Assembly (NCBI RefSeq): GCF_025699485.1
Contig: NZ_JANUXN010000007.1
Location: 1 to 64,000 of the forward strand
Reading direction: 5' to 3'
Source of the DNA: Thauera carbonicopians
GTDB lineage: Bacteria; Pseudomonadota; Gammaproteobacteria; Burkholderiales; Rhodocyclaceae
Length of the DNA: 64,000 nt
Position numbers and translations under genes: made by a program
Notes under the pieces: model-generated
What the model saw: the letters and a program-made list of their open reading frames with translations, nothing else
What the model was told of the DNA's origin: nothing
The model's database searches: none
Shown: piece by piece, positions 20,084-28,661 of the stretch
Position numbering within the stretch: the stretch's first letter is position 1
Layout: the number at the start of each line of letters is the position of its first letter

Positions 20084-23000
20084 TCACTGCATCGTCATCA
20101 ACGATGCGTTACCACCGGCTGCAGCGGTGTTGATGCTGGTCACGCGTTCGATGACCAGCCGCTCCAGCGCTATCGTACTGTCGCCGGGCAGGCAGGTGGT
20201 GACGCCGATGATCTGCCCCGGGCGCACGGCCAGGTCGGCCAGCACACGGCGCAGTTCCGCCTCGCCGCCATGATGCAGCACGGCATCGAACTCGGCCGCG
20301 GCGAACGTAGCCGCCAGCACGACGTGCTGCTGCACGCTGGGCGGCAGGCGGCGATGCAGGGCCGTGGCATTGTCATCGAGCCAGACTGCGCGGCTGCCGA
20401 CAGCCAGCACCGCGGCCAGTTGCGCCAGCAGCCCGGTCTCGTCGCCGGCCAGGCACAGCACGGCCTCGCGCGGCAGCACGCGGTAGACGTTGCGCTCGCC
20501 GGTGGGGCCGGGCAGTTCGTAGTGCGCGCCGCTGAAGAAGGGCATGGGGGCTGCGAAGGGCAGGTTCTGGCTGCGGCACCATGCTGCCAGTTCCTTCAGT
20601 GCCGGCGTGTCCGCGGCGGGCTGGATGGTCGAGACCGTGCCGAAAGGAGCGGCCAGGGCCGAATCGGGCCGCGCCGACAGCAGCCGGTAGAGGTAGAGCG
20701 GGCCGCCCGCCTTGGGGCCGGTGCCCGACAGGCCTTCGCCGCCGAAAGGCTGGACGCCGACCACGGCGCCGACGATGTTGCGATTGACGTAGAGGTTGCC
20801 GACGTGGGCCGTCGCCGTGACCTGGGCGATGGTTTCGTCGATGCGGGTGTGCAGGCCCATGGTCAGGCCGTAGCCCAGGCCGTTGAGCCGGTTCAGCAGC
20901 TTCGGCAGGTCTTCGCGGCGGTAGCGCACCACGTGCAGCACCGGCCCGAACACTTCGCGGGTGAGATCGGCCAGGTCGGGCAGTTCGATCAGGGTCGGCG
21001 GGATGAAGGTGCCTTCGTCGGCGCTGGCATCGCGCTGGCACAGCTGGTGCACTGCACGTCCCTTGGCCCGCAAACCATCGATGTGGCGCTGGATGCCTTG
21101 CTGAGCTTCGGTATCGATGACCGGGCCGATGTCGTTGAACAGTTGTTCGGGGTTGCCCAGGCGCAGTTCGGCCATCGCGCCCTTGAGCATGGTCAGCAGC
21201 CGCTCGGCGGCTTCTTCCTGCACGCACAGCACGCGCAGGGCCGAGCAGCGCTGGCCGGCGCTGTCGAAGGCGGAGGAGAGCACATCGACGACGACCTGCT
21301 CGGTCAGCGCCGAGGAGTCCACGATCATCGCGTTCTGGCCGCCGGTCTCGGCGATCAGCGGAATCGGCTGGCCGCCGGGCGACAGGCGCTGGGACAGCGT
21401 GCGCTGCAGCAGCCGCGCCACTTCGGTCGAGCCGGTGAACATCACGCCCTGCACGCGGGTATCGCCGGTCAGCTGGGCGCCCACTGTCTCGCCGCGGCCG
21501 GGCAGCAATTGCAGCGCGGCGCGCGGAATGCCGGCCTCGTGCAGCAACTGCACCGCACGCGCAGCCACCAGCGGCGTCTGCTCGGCCGGCTTGGCCAGCA
21601 CGGTGTTGCCTGCGGCGAGCGCAGCGGCGACCTGGCCGGTGAAGATCGCCAGCGGGAAGTTCCACGGGCTGATGCACACCACCGGGCCGAGCGGGCGGTG
21701 CGTCGTGTTGTCGAACTGGGCCTGCACCTGGGCCGAATAGTAGCGCAGGAAGTCCACCGCCTCGCGGACTTCGGCAATCGCGTTGGCGTAGGTCTTGCCT
21801 GCTTCGCGCACCAGCACGCCCATCAGCGGCTGCAACTGCGCTTCCATCAGGTCGGCGGCGCGCTGCAGCGCGGCGGCGCGTTCGACTGCGGGCACCTGGG
21901 CCCAGCGCGGCGCTTCTTCGAGTGCGCCCTGCAAGGCGGCTTCGACTTCCGCGGAAGCGGCTTCGCGCACCGTGCCGACCTGGTCGGCATGGCAGGAGGG
22001 GTTGATCACGGGTTCGACCGGAGCGTCCCCGGAGGCGGCTGCGTCGGCTGCAATCAGTGGTTCGGCGCGCAGGCTGCCGGCAGCCGTGGTCTGCAGGGTC
22101 TGGGCCAGTTTCAGCAGCACCTGATCGTTGGCGAGATCCAGGCCGGCGGAGTTGGCACGCGCGGCGCCGTAGAGCTTGCGCGGCGCTGCGATGCCCGGAT
22201 GCGGCAGGCCCGGCGTACCTTCCTGTGTGGCCATCGCCTCGACCTGCTCGATCGGGTTCTTCACCAGGTCTTCCAGCGGGATGCCGTCGTCGGAAATCTG
22301 GTTGACGAAGGAGGTGTTGGCGCCGTTCTCCAGCAGGCGGCGCACCAGGTAGGCCAGCAGCGTTTCGTGCGTGCCGACCGGCGCATAGATGCGGCACGGC
22401 CGGCCGAGCTTGCCTTCGGCTACCGGGCCGACGACCTGCTCGTAAAGGGGTTCGCCCATGCCGTGCAGGCACTGGAATTCGTACTGGCCCGGCAGGTAGG
22501 TGGTCGGTTCGGCCAGTTCATAAACGGCAGCCAGCGTCTGTGCGTTGTGGGTGGCGAACTGGGGATAGATCGCATCGGGCGCAGCCAGCAGCTTGCGCGC
22601 GCAGGCGATGTAGGACACGTCGGTGTAGGGCTTGCGGGTATAGACCGGGTAGTCCTCCATGCCCGCTTCCTGGGCGCGCTTGATCTCGCTGTCCCAGTAG
22701 GCGCCCTTGACCAGGCGGATCATCAGCCGGTGGCCGGTGCGGCGGGCGAGCTCGATCAGCCAGTCGATGACGTAGGGGCAGCGCTTCTGGTAGGCCTGGA
22801 TGACGAAGCCGATGCCTTTCCAGCCTTGCAGGCCGGGTTCGTGGCAGAGCTTTTCGAGCAGGTCGAGCGACAGCTCCAGGCGGTCGGTTTCCTCGGCGTC
22901 GATGTTCAGGCCGATGTCGTACTGCCGCGCCAGCAGCGCCAGCTTCAGCACCACCGGGTACAGCTCGGCCATCACCCGCTCCACCTGCGCGCGGGCGTAG

Positions 23001-23809
23001 CGGGGATGCAGCGCCGACAGCTTGATCGAGATGCCCGGGCCCTCGTAGACGCCGCGGCCGTTCGAGGCCTTGCCGATGGCGTGGATGGCCTGCTCGTAGT
23101 CGTTCAGGTAGCGCTTGGCGTCTTCTGCCGTCAGTGCGGCTTCGCCGAGCATGTCGTAGGAATAGCGGAAGCCCTTGGCTTCGAGTGCCTGGGCATGGGC
23201 CAGCGCTTCGGCCATGGTCTCGCCGGTGACGAACTGCTCGCCCATCATCCGCATCGCCATGTCCACGCCCTTGCGGATCAGCGGCTCGCCGCCACGCGCG
23301 ATCAGCCGGCCGAGCGCGTTGGACATGCCGCTCTCGCTGTGCGTGGCGACCAGCTTGCCGGTCAGCATCAGCCCCCAGGCGGCGGCATTGACGAACATCG
23401 ACGGGCTCTGGCCGACGTGGCCCTTCCAGTTGCCATGGCTGATCTTGTCGCGGATCAGCGCATCGCGGGTGCCGACGTCGGGGATGCGCAGCAGCGCTTC
23501 GGCCAGGCACATCAGCGCGATGCCTTCCTGCGAGGACAGCGAGAATTCCTGCAGCAGCCCCTGCACCAGGCCGGACTTGCCGCCGCTGGCCTTGCGGCTG
23601 CGCAGCGCGCCGGCGATGCGCAGCGCCAGATCGTGGCTGCGCTTGGCCAGTGCCGGCGGCAGGCGGGCCTGCTCCAGCAACCACGGCACCGTGCTCGTCT
23701 CGGGCGTGCGCCAGGCCGCGGTGATGGCGGCACGCAGCGGCGAGGCCTCGGGATGCGGAGTGATGGCGGTAAATGGCGCTGCGCTGGCGGAGGAAGGATT
23801 GGCTTGCAT
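20084..23809 (-). CDS. putA: Bifunctional proline dehydrogenase / L-glutamate-gamma-semialdehyde dehydrogenase
   Basis: 1241 residues. The FAD-dependent proline dehydrogenase barrel covers roughly residues 180-500 ([51 protein letters not shown]). The aldehyde dehydrogenase domain covers roughly 600-1080 ([38 protein letters not shown], catalytic Cys in [12 protein letters not shown]). A C-terminal ALDH-superfamily-like tail follows. E. coli PutA (1320 residues) begins with a ribbon-helix-helix DNA-binding domain. This protein starts with a low-complexity leader and shows no such domain, so it looks like a long PutA without the repressor function. Intermediate P5C is expected to channel between the two sites. 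Confidence 0.96.
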   Translation of the reverse strand: MQANPSSASAAPFTAITPHPEASPLRAAITAAWRTPETSTVPWLLEQARLPPALAKRSHDLALRIAGALRSRKASGGKSGLVQGLLQEFSLSSQEGIALMCLAEALLRIPDVGTRDALIRDKISHGNWKGHVGQSPSMFVNAAAWGLMLTGKLVATHSESGMSNALGRLIARGGEPLIRKGVDMAMRMMGEQFVTGETMAEALAHAQALEAKGFRYSYDMLGEAALTAEDAKRYLNDYEQAIHAIGKASNGRGVYEGPGISIKLSALHPRYARAQVERVMAELYPVVLKLALLARQYDIGLNIDAEETDRLELSLDLLEKLCHEPGLQGWKGIGFVIQAYQKRCPYVIDWLIELARRTGHRLMIRLVKGAYWDSEIKRAQEAGMEDYPVYTRKPYTDVSYIACARKLLAAPDAIYPQFATHNAQTLAAVYELAEPTTYLPGQYEFQCLHGMGEPLYEQVVGPVAEGKLGRPCRIYAPVGTHETLLAYLVRRLLENGANTSFVNQISDDGIPLEDLVKNPIEQVEAMATQEGTPGLPHPGIAAPRKLYGAARANSAGLDLANDQVLLKLAQTLQTTAAGSLRAEPLIAADAAASGDAPVEPVINPSCHADQVGTVREAASAEVEAALQGALEEAPRWAQVPAVERAAALQRAADLMEAQLQPLMGVLVREAGKTYANAIAEVREAVDFLRYYSAQVQAQFDNTTHRPLGPVVCISPWNFPLAIFTGQVAAALAAGNTVLAKPAEQTPLVAARAVQLLHEAGIPRAALQLLPGRGETVGAQLTGDTRVQGVMFTGSTEVARLLQRTLSQRLSPGGQPIPLIAETGGQNAMIVDSSALTEQVVVDVLSSAFDSAGQRCSALRVLCVQEEAAERLLTMLKGAMAELRLGNPEQLFNDIGPVIDTEAQQGIQRHIDGLRAKGRAVHQLCQRDASADEGTFIPPTLIELPDLADLTREVFGPVLHVVRYRREDLPKLLNRLNGLGYGLTMGLHTRIDETIAQVTATAHVGNLYVNRNIVGAVVGVQPFGGEGLSGTGPKAGGPLYLYRLLSARPDSALAAPFGTVSTIQPAADTPALKELAAWCRSQNLPFAAPMPFFSGAHYELPGPTGERNVYRVLPREAVLCLAGDETGLLAQLAAVLAVGSRAVWLDDNATALHRRLPPSVQQHVVLAATFAAAEFDAVLHHGGEAELRRVLADLAVRPGQIIGVTTCLPGDSTIALERLVIERVTSINTAAAGGNASLMTMQ

Positions 23810-23909
23810 GGAAAACCTCGAATCAAGGCGAAGTGATGTTCAATGGACTCAGGCAATCGGCTGGTTCGGGAAGTGTGCTCCGGATGGGCCGCTTCCGTCG
23901 CCGCGATGT

Positions 23910-23935
23910 GGCGCCCTCGGCATGCCGAGGGCGCC
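23910..23935. repeat. Perfect palindrome between putP and putA
   Basis: The 26 bases form a perfect 13-bp inverted repeat that can fold as an 11-bp GC-rich hairpin with a CATG loop. It begins 10 bases after the putP stop codon (minus strand). Without a T-tract it is more likely an mRNA-stabilising or attenuating intercistronic element than a strong terminator. Confidence 0.7.
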
Positions 23936-23944
23936 GGTGTGCTG

Positions 23945-25447
23945 TCAGGCTTGGCTGCAGGCGGGAGCCGCGACCGCCTGGCAGCTTCGGGTGAATTCAC
24001 GCTCGATCTCCTCGTTGCGCTTGTAGGTGGCGAGGCTGACGAGCGCCGTCACCACCATGCTGGTGATGAAGGCCGGCAGTAGTTCGTAGAGGCCGGTGTC
24101 CAGCGATTTCCACACGAACACCATGATCGACCCGGACACCATGCCGGCGATGGCGCCGATGTTGGTGAGCTTGCGCCAGTACAGGCTCAGCAGCACCAGC
24201 GGACCGAAGGCCGCGCCGAAACCGGCCCAGGCGAAGCCCACCAGGCCGAGGATGTTGTCGCTGGGGTTGACCGCCAGCACCGCGGCGATGATCGACACTG
24301 CCAGCACGCCGGCACGGCCGAGCACGATCAGGGTCTGCTGGCTGGGCGCGGGCTTCTTGACGGCGCGGTAGATGTCCTCGACCAGCGCCGACGAGCAGAC
24401 GATGAGCTGGCTCGACAGCGTGCTCATGATCGCCGCCAGCACCGCGGCAAGCACGAAGCCCGCGACCAGCGGATGCAGCAGCACCTGCGACAGCAGCAGC
24501 ACCACGGTTTCGGCATCGGCCGGCGCATTGCCGAACTTGCTGAAGTAGGCGATGCCGATCAGGCCGCTGCAGACCGCGCCGCCGAGCGACAGGAACTGCC
24601 AGCTGGTGCCGATGATTCGCGCGCTGCGGGCTTCCTGCGGCGTGCGCAGCGCCATGAAGCGCACGATGATGTGCGGCTGGCCGAAATAGCCCAGCCCCCA
24701 GGCCAGGCCGGAGATGATGATCAGCGCGGCTGCGCCGGCGGTATGCTGGCCCGCGCCGATCAGCGACAGATTGCCGGCGCCGACGGTCGTCACCAGGTCG
24801 GCGGTTTCGCCCATGCCGCCGACGGCCATGATCGCCACCGCCGGTACCACGATCAGCGCCACCACCATCATCAGGCCCTGCACCACGTCGGTCATCGACG
24901 CACCGAGGAAGCCGCCGAACAGGGTGTAGGTGAGCGTCACTGCCGTCACCAGGATCATGCCGGTCAGGTAGCTGCCGCCAAAGGCGCTCTCGAAGAACTT
25001 GCCGCCGGCGACCATGCCCGACGAGGCATACAGCGTGAAGAACACCAGGATGATGATGCTGGCGATGCTGCGCAGCAGGCGCGAGTTGTCACGCAGGCGG
25101 TTCTCGAAGAAGCTGGGCAGCGTGATCGAGTTCCGCGAGATCTCGGTGTAGGCGCGCAGCCGGGGGGCGACCAGGCGCCAGTTCAGGTAGGCGCCGATGA
25201 ACAGGCCGACTGCGATCCAGCCTTCGATCAGGCCGGTGGTGTAGATCGCGCCGGGCAGACCCATGATGAGCCAGCCCGACATGTCCGAAGCGCCCGCGCT
25301 GAGCGCCGCCACCCAGGGCGGCAGGCCGCGCCCGGCCAGCATGTAGCTCTCGTGATCGCTGGTCTTGAGATAGGCCAGGTAGCCGATCAGCAGCATTGCG
25401 CCGAAGTACACCGCGAGTGCGGTGTATGTGTAGAGATTGCCGGACAT
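23945..25447 (-). CDS. putP: Sodium/proline symporter
   Basis: 500 residues with about 13 membrane segments. The start is placed at the ATG reading MSGNLYTYTA, nine bases after GGAGG; another ATG two codons upstream is too close to that site. SSS-family PutP landmarks are YMLAGRGLPPWVAALSAGASDMSGWLIMG near residues 35-63 (sodium/proline site) and TLFGGFLGASMTDVVQG near residue 190. The last 20 residues are a cytoplasmic tail. It imports proline with sodium and precedes putA, matching the catabolic role of the group. Proline uptake is the best assignment, as the match extends over the full length. Confidence 0.93.
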   Translation of the reverse strand: MSGNLYTYTALAVYFGAMLLIGYLAYLKTSDHESYMLAGRGLPPWVAALSAGASDMSGWLIMGLPGAIYTTGLIEGWIAVGLFIGAYLNWRLVAPRLRAYTEISRNSITLPSFFENRLRDNSRLLRSIASIIILVFFTLYASSGMVAGGKFFESAFGGSYLTGMILVTAVTLTYTLFGGFLGASMTDVVQGLMMVVALIVVPAVAIMAVGGMGETADLVTTVGAGNLSLIGAGQHTAGAAALIIISGLAWGLGYFGQPHIIVRFMALRTPQEARSARIIGTSWQFLSLGGAVCSGLIGIAYFSKFGNAPADAETVVLLLSQVLLHPLVAGFVLAAVLAAIMSTLSSQLIVCSSALVEDIYRAVKKPAPSQQTLIVLGRAGVLAVSIIAAVLAVNPSDNILGLVGFAWAGFGAAFGPLVLLSLYWRKLTNIGAIAGMVSGSIMVFVWKSLDTGLYELLPAFITSMVVTALVSLATYKRNEEIEREFTRSCQAVAAPACSQA

Positions 25448-25748
25448 CGTCATCGTCCTCCTGGAGTGTCGAGGCTGGAGTGGGGGCTTTGGAAGCGCTG
25501 CACGTCGGTCCGTACGAATGTCCGGCCGACGGGGGCCTTGTCTGTCCGAACCGGCTGGAGCGCTTGCGCAGAAAGCGGTGCGGTTCAGACAGAAGGGGTG
25601 TGGAAGCAAGAGTCACGCCATGACGTTTGCGCACTGTGATGCACCATAGATATGGTTTTTGGCCGCATATGCCCCGTCGATCCAAGTCTGCGCCTCCGCG
25701 CGGGGCTCGTAAAGCATTCGGCATGCAAGGGCCTTTGGTACGAGGGAA
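25448..25748. other. Upstream region of putP; no gene
   Basis: About 300 bases without a credible gene. It should hold the promoter of the putP-putA-gdh run and the 3' end signals of the cyclodeaminase-family gene. I saw no clear -35/-10 pair or strong hairpin. GCAC/GTGC half-sites at about 25630-25645 are too irregular to call as an NtrC site. Confidence 0.5.
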
Positions 25749-26702
25749 TCATGCGGACGCCGCAATGCGATGGCTGTCGAAAGCCAGCGAGGCGGCGGCG
25801 ATGTCTTCCAGCGCCGTGCCGACCGCCTTGTAGACCGTGATCTCGGTTGCGCTGGTCCTGCCCGGATGCTGGCCGCGGCACAGGTCCTGAAGGGTGGCGG
25901 CGATGCGGTTGGTGGCGAAGCCGCCTTTCTTGATGGCTTCGAGGATGTCGCCGGACTTCATCGGCGCTTCCTCGGTATCGACGAAGACCGTGCCGATGCG
26001 GAAGCACTCGGCGTCGCTTTCGCGCATGGCCGGCGTGAAGCTGCCGATCAGGTCGAGGTGCGTACCGGGCCGCAGCCATTGGCCCCGGATCAGCGGTTCG
26101 GTGGCCAGCGTCGCGCAACTGATGATGTCGGCCTGGCGCGCGGCCTGTTCCAGATCGTCGGCGCGATGGGCGTCGAAGCCTGCTTCGCGCAGGGACTGCA
26201 CCAGTTTTGTGCTGTTTGCGGGGTGGATGTCCCAGACATGCACCGTCTCGATCGGCCGTACCGCGCGGTAGGCCTGCGCCAGCAGGCTGGCGACGCGGCC
26301 GGCGCCGACGACCAGCAAGCTGCCGGACTCGGGCCGGCTGAGCCAGCGCGCGGCCAGCGCCGATGCCGCGGCGGTGCGGCGTGAGGTGATGACGTCGCCG
26401 TCCAGCAGGGCCAGCGGCTTGCCGGTGGTGGCGTCGTAGAGGATGAAGACCGAATGCAGGCCGGGCAGGCCCAGTTCCTGGTTGCCGGGGAAGATCGACA
26501 CCGTCTTGACGCCCAGCCGTTTGCCGGGCTGCCAGGCAGGCATCAACAGCAGCGTGCCGGCCTGCTCTCCTGCGGTGTTCTCGATCGCGTGGTTGTGACG
26601 CAGCGGAACCCTGCAGCCTTCCACGAACATCTGTTCCAGGGCGGGAATGAGCCGATCGAAAGGAAGGTGCTCATTGGTCTGGGCTTGATTCAGGATATCC
26701 AT
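25749..26702 (-). CDS. Ornithine cyclodeaminase / delta-1-pyrroline-2-carboxylate reductase family protein
   Basis: 317 residues from the ATG preceded by GAAGG; a start nine codons earlier lacks a ribosome site. The mu-crystallin/OCD fold is shown by RVPLRHNHAI near residue 40, GVKTVSIFPGNQELGLPGLHS near 73, DGDVITSRRTAAASALAARWL near 110, the NAD-site LVVGAGRVASLLAQAY near 138 and DLIGSFTPAMRESD near 220. Members either deaminate ornithine to proline or reduce pyrroline-2-carboxylate (D-proline/hydroxyproline routes). The nearby proline catabolic genes fit both. The divergent XRE-cupin regulator is its likely controller. Confidence 0.85.
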   Translation of the reverse strand: MDILNQAQTNEHLPFDRLIPALEQMFVEGCRVPLRHNHAIENTAGEQAGTLLLMPAWQPGKRLGVKTVSIFPGNQELGLPGLHSVFILYDATTGKPLALLDGDVITSRRTAAASALAARWLSRPESGSLLVVGAGRVASLLAQAYRAVRPIETVHVWDIHPANSTKLVQSLREAGFDAHRADDLEQAARQADIISCATLATEPLIRGQWLRPGTHLDLIGSFTPAMRESDAECFRIGTVFVDTEEAPMKSGDILEAIKKGGFATNRIAATLQDLCRGQHPGRTSATEITVYKAVGTALEDIAAASLAFDSHRIAASA

Positions 26703-26846
26703 GTACCCTTCAGGGGCGCTTTGGCGCATCGGTAAAATAATTCGTTTTTTGAAAGAATTTTCTTATACGAGAATTTATTGGTGTTTCTGCGAATCTCACA
26801 TTAGGGATAACCCTAGGTTTCGCCAGAAAACCGTGCAGGCAGATCA
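26703..26846. promoter_or_regulatory. AT-rich divergent promoter region
   Basis: 144 bases separate the cyclodeaminase-family gene (minus) from the XRE-cupin regulator (plus). The centre (about 26735-26780) is strikingly AT-rich for this window and holds TTGAAA followed 17 bases later by AATTTA, a possible plus-strand promoter. ATTCG and CGAGAAT arms flank the same segment and may be an operator. The promoter assignment is tentative. Confidence 0.5.
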
Positions 26847-27446
26847 ATGAACGAGAAGACAAGGGCGATTCCTCCCGCCACCGAAGTCAACGTGTTGGGC
26901 AACAAGCTGCGAGCTCTGCGCAGCACAGCGAGGCTGACGCTGCAGCAGCTCAGCAAGCGCACCGGGATTTCGGTTTCGACCCTGTCGAAGATCGAGAACG
27001 GCCAGTTGTCGCCCACCTACGAGAAGATTGCCGCGCTGGCCTCGGGCCTGGACGTGGAAGTCGGCGAGCTGTTTCGGGGGCCTGAACGGCCGGCGGTGCA
27101 TGCGCGGCGCAGCGTCACCTATCGTGACCAGGGGGTGTTCCACCGAACCCGGCAGTACATTTACGAGGTACTGCACAGCGATCTCGTGGACAAGCGCTTC
27201 ATCCCGCTGGTCACCACCATCAAGGCCCACGAAACCTCCGACTTTTCGGAGCTTCTGCGCCATGACGGCGAGGAGTTCATCTACGTGCTGGGCGGCACGG
27301 TCGTGGTGCATACCGACTGTTATGCGCCGCTGCAGTTGTCGGCAGGCGATTCCTGCTATTTCGACAGCACCATGGGCCATGTCTGCGTGTCCGGCGGCCC
27401 GGACGATGCCAAGGTGTTGTGGGTGTGTTCACATATCGAGCTCTGA
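26847..27446 (+). CDS. XRE-family regulator with C-terminal cupin domain
   Basis: 199 residues. The helix-turn-helix is near residues 16-70 (LGNKLRALRSTARLTLQQLSKRTG, with SVSTLSKIENGQLSPTY as recognition region, described here by its ends). The cupin sensor domain covers about 115-195 (ELLRHDGEEFIYVLGG, then LSAGDSCYFDSTMGHVCVS). Such regulators (PuuR-like) usually repress an adjacent amino acid or polyamine gene until a ligand binds the cupin. It is divergent from the ornithine cyclodeaminase-family gene, which is the likely target, and may also affect its own expression. Confidence 0.9.
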   Translation: MNEKTRAIPPATEVNVLGNKLRALRSTARLTLQQLSKRTGISVSTLSKIENGQLSPTYEKIAALASGLDVEVGELFRGPERPAVHARRSVTYRDQGVFHRTRQYIYEVLHSDLVDKRFIPLVTTIKAHETSDFSELLRHDGEEFIYVLGGTVVVHTDCYAPLQLSAGDSCYFDSTMGHVCVSGGPDDAKVLWVCSHIEL

Positions 27447-27503
27447 TGGACAGGTTCGTGTTCTTGCTGCTCATCCTCGCAGCAATGACTCCATCTCAGT
27501 TTG

Positions 27504-27540
27504 CCAAGGCCGAAGTGACAATGTTGCTTCTTGGCCTTGG
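27504..27540. terminator. Hairpin between convergent genes
   Basis: An inverted repeat CCAAGGCC ... GGCCTTGG, extended by inner GAAG/CTTC pairing, lies between the XRE-cupin regulator (plus) and the SMR exporter (minus), whose 3' ends face each other. It is well placed as a bidirectional terminator, although T-tracts are short. Confidence 0.55.
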
Positions 27541-27541
27541 T

Positions 27542-27856
27542 TCAGGACGATAGCTTCATCAGCACCAAGCCACCGACGATCAATACGGCGGCAAGCAGGC
27601 GCATCGGACTGGCGATCTCGCCCAGGACGAGAATACCGACGGCGAAGGCGCCGACGGCGCCGATTCCTGTCCAGATCGTGTAGGCGGTGCCGAGGGGGAG
27701 GGACTTCATCGAAACCGCCAGCAGGCCGAAGCTTGCAGTCATGGCCACGATGGTGGCGGCGGAATATCCAAGCCGGGTGAAGCCGTCCGACTGCTTCATC
27801 GTGAAAGCCCAGACGATTTCAAGCAGGCCTGCAAAAAACAACGAAATCCAAGCCAT
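27542..27856 (-). CDS. sugE: SMR-family guanidinium exporter (Gdx/SugE)
   Basis: 104 residues with four membrane helices. It reads very like SugE/Gdx: MAWISLFFAGLLEIVWAF with the essential Glu13, then MKSLPLGTAYTIWTGIGAVGAF and GEIASPMRLLAAVLIVGGL. Gdx proteins expel guanidinium ion in exchange for protons. The start is the ATG after AGGGGG; longer frames run into the upstream element. A guanidine-II riboswitch lies 21-69 bases upstream, which strongly supports guanidinium rather than quaternary ammonium drugs as the natural substrate. Confidence 0.93.
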   Translation of the reverse strand: MAWISLFFAGLLEIVWAFTMKQSDGFTRLGYSAATIVAMTASFGLLAVSMKSLPLGTAYTIWTGIGAVGAFAVGILVLGEIASPMRLLAAVLIVGGLVLMKLSS

Positions 27857-27877
27857 ATGGCCCCCTGTGTCGAAGAG

Positions 27878-27925
27878 CCGGGTCGTCCCGGACGATGGAT
27901 TGGCCCGAAGGCTGAGGTCGTCCTC
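27878..27925 (-). promoter_or_regulatory. Guanidine-II riboswitch (mini-ykkC motif)
   Basis: Read on the minus strand, two small hairpins carry identical ACGA loops: GAGG-ACGA-CCTC (27925-27914) and CCGGG-ACGA-CCCGG (27891-27878), joined by a 22-base linker. Tandem hairpins with ACGR loops are the definition of the mini-ykkC/guanidine-II riboswitch, which raises expression of guanidine exporters on binding guanidinium. The second hairpin ends about 21 bases before the sugE start, close to its ribosome site, so control of translation is likely. It begins only 8 bases after the argO stop codon. Confidence 0.9.
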
Positions 27926-27933
27926 GATGAGAT

Positions 27934-28548
27934 TCACTTCACGCCGGACAGCAGCAACACGCACAGCGCCAGCATGACGACGGCAATGCCGCCGTCAAGT
28001 ACGCGCCAGGCCCGGGGATTGCGAAAGACGGGCTGCAGCAGGCGGGCACCGAAACCCAGGGTCGCAAACCATGCCACGCTGGCGGCACAGGCACCCAGGC
28101 CGAAAGCCCACTGCGCAATGCCCGGATAGCCTGTGGATACGCTGCCGACCAGCACCATCGTGTCGAGATACACGTGCGGATTGAGGAAGGTGAACGCCAG
28201 CGCGGCCAGCAAGACACGACGCCTGCTGTTGCCGTCTGCCGGGTCCGGCAAGAGGGAACTGGTGCCGAGCCACGCCCGCCGCGCTGCCATCAGGCCATAC
28301 CAGCCGATGAAGGCCGCGGCAGCGAAGCGCAGCGCCTGCAGGAGTTCCGGCCATGTGTGCACCAGGGCGCCAACGCCGGCGACGCCGCACAGGATCAGGA
28401 CGATGTCGCTGAGCGCGCAGACGGCGACCACCAGGCCAACGTGCCTGCGCTGCAGCCCTTGACGCAGAACGAAGGCGTTCTGTGCGCCGATGACGATCAG
28501 GAGGCCCGCGCCGGTCAGGAATCCGGCAAGGGATGCGGCAAGAAGCAT
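27934..28548 (-). CDS. argO: LysE-family amino acid exporter, ArgO-like
   Basis: 204 residues with about six membrane helices. The N-terminal GLLIVIGAQNAFVLRQGLQRRH is the LysE/ArgO signature, followed by FIGWYGLMAARRAW and AFTFLNPHVYLDTMVLVGS. ArgO exports arginine (and canavanine), relieving excess. It is divergent from an ArgP-type regulator, which is the standard arrangement. The guanidine riboswitch and sugE follow immediately on the same strand, so argO and sugE may share a transcript. That would link arginine surplus and guanidinium, which can arise from arginine derivatives. Confidence 0.9.
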   Translation of the reverse strand: MLLAASLAGFLTGAGLLIVIGAQNAFVLRQGLQRRHVGLVVAVCALSDIVLILCGVAGVGALVHTWPELLQALRFAAAAFIGWYGLMAARRAWLGTSSLLPDPADGNSRRRVLLAALAFTFLNPHVYLDTMVLVGSVSTGYPGIAQWAFGLGACAASVAWFATLGFGARLLQPVFRNPRAWRVLDGGIAVVMLALCVLLLSGVK

Positions 28549-28619
28549 TCGACGATCCAGCGGTGCAGTAGAGGGAGGCGGCCATGTTGCTGCGATCGAT
28601 TGGTTTAGTAAAATGATTT

Positions 28620-28640
28620 ATTCTTCGCAAGATAAAGAAT
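28620..28640. promoter_or_regulatory. Inverted repeat in the argO-argP intergenic region
   Basis: ATTCTT-N9-AAGAAT lies in the 113-base gap between the divergent argO and argP genes, in an AT-rich segment. Its place and LysR-like dyad form suggest an ArgP binding site. The spacing is typical of LysR T-N11-A-like sites but the match is short. Confidence 0.5.
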
Positions 28641-28661
28641 TTCTAATCTCAGAGAGCCTCC

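Noticed and set aside
20270-23836. Very long plus-strand open frame opposite putA (about 1188 codons)
   Set aside because: It is the antisense of a well-supported gene in GC-rich DNA, has repetitive Gly/Ala/Arg/Gln/His-rich composition, no ribosome site and no recognisable domain.
25620-25660. Possible NtrC or sigma-54 site before putP (GCAC/TGCACC elements)
   Set aside because: Half-sites are in direct rather than inverted orientation and no GG-N10-GC element lies nearby.
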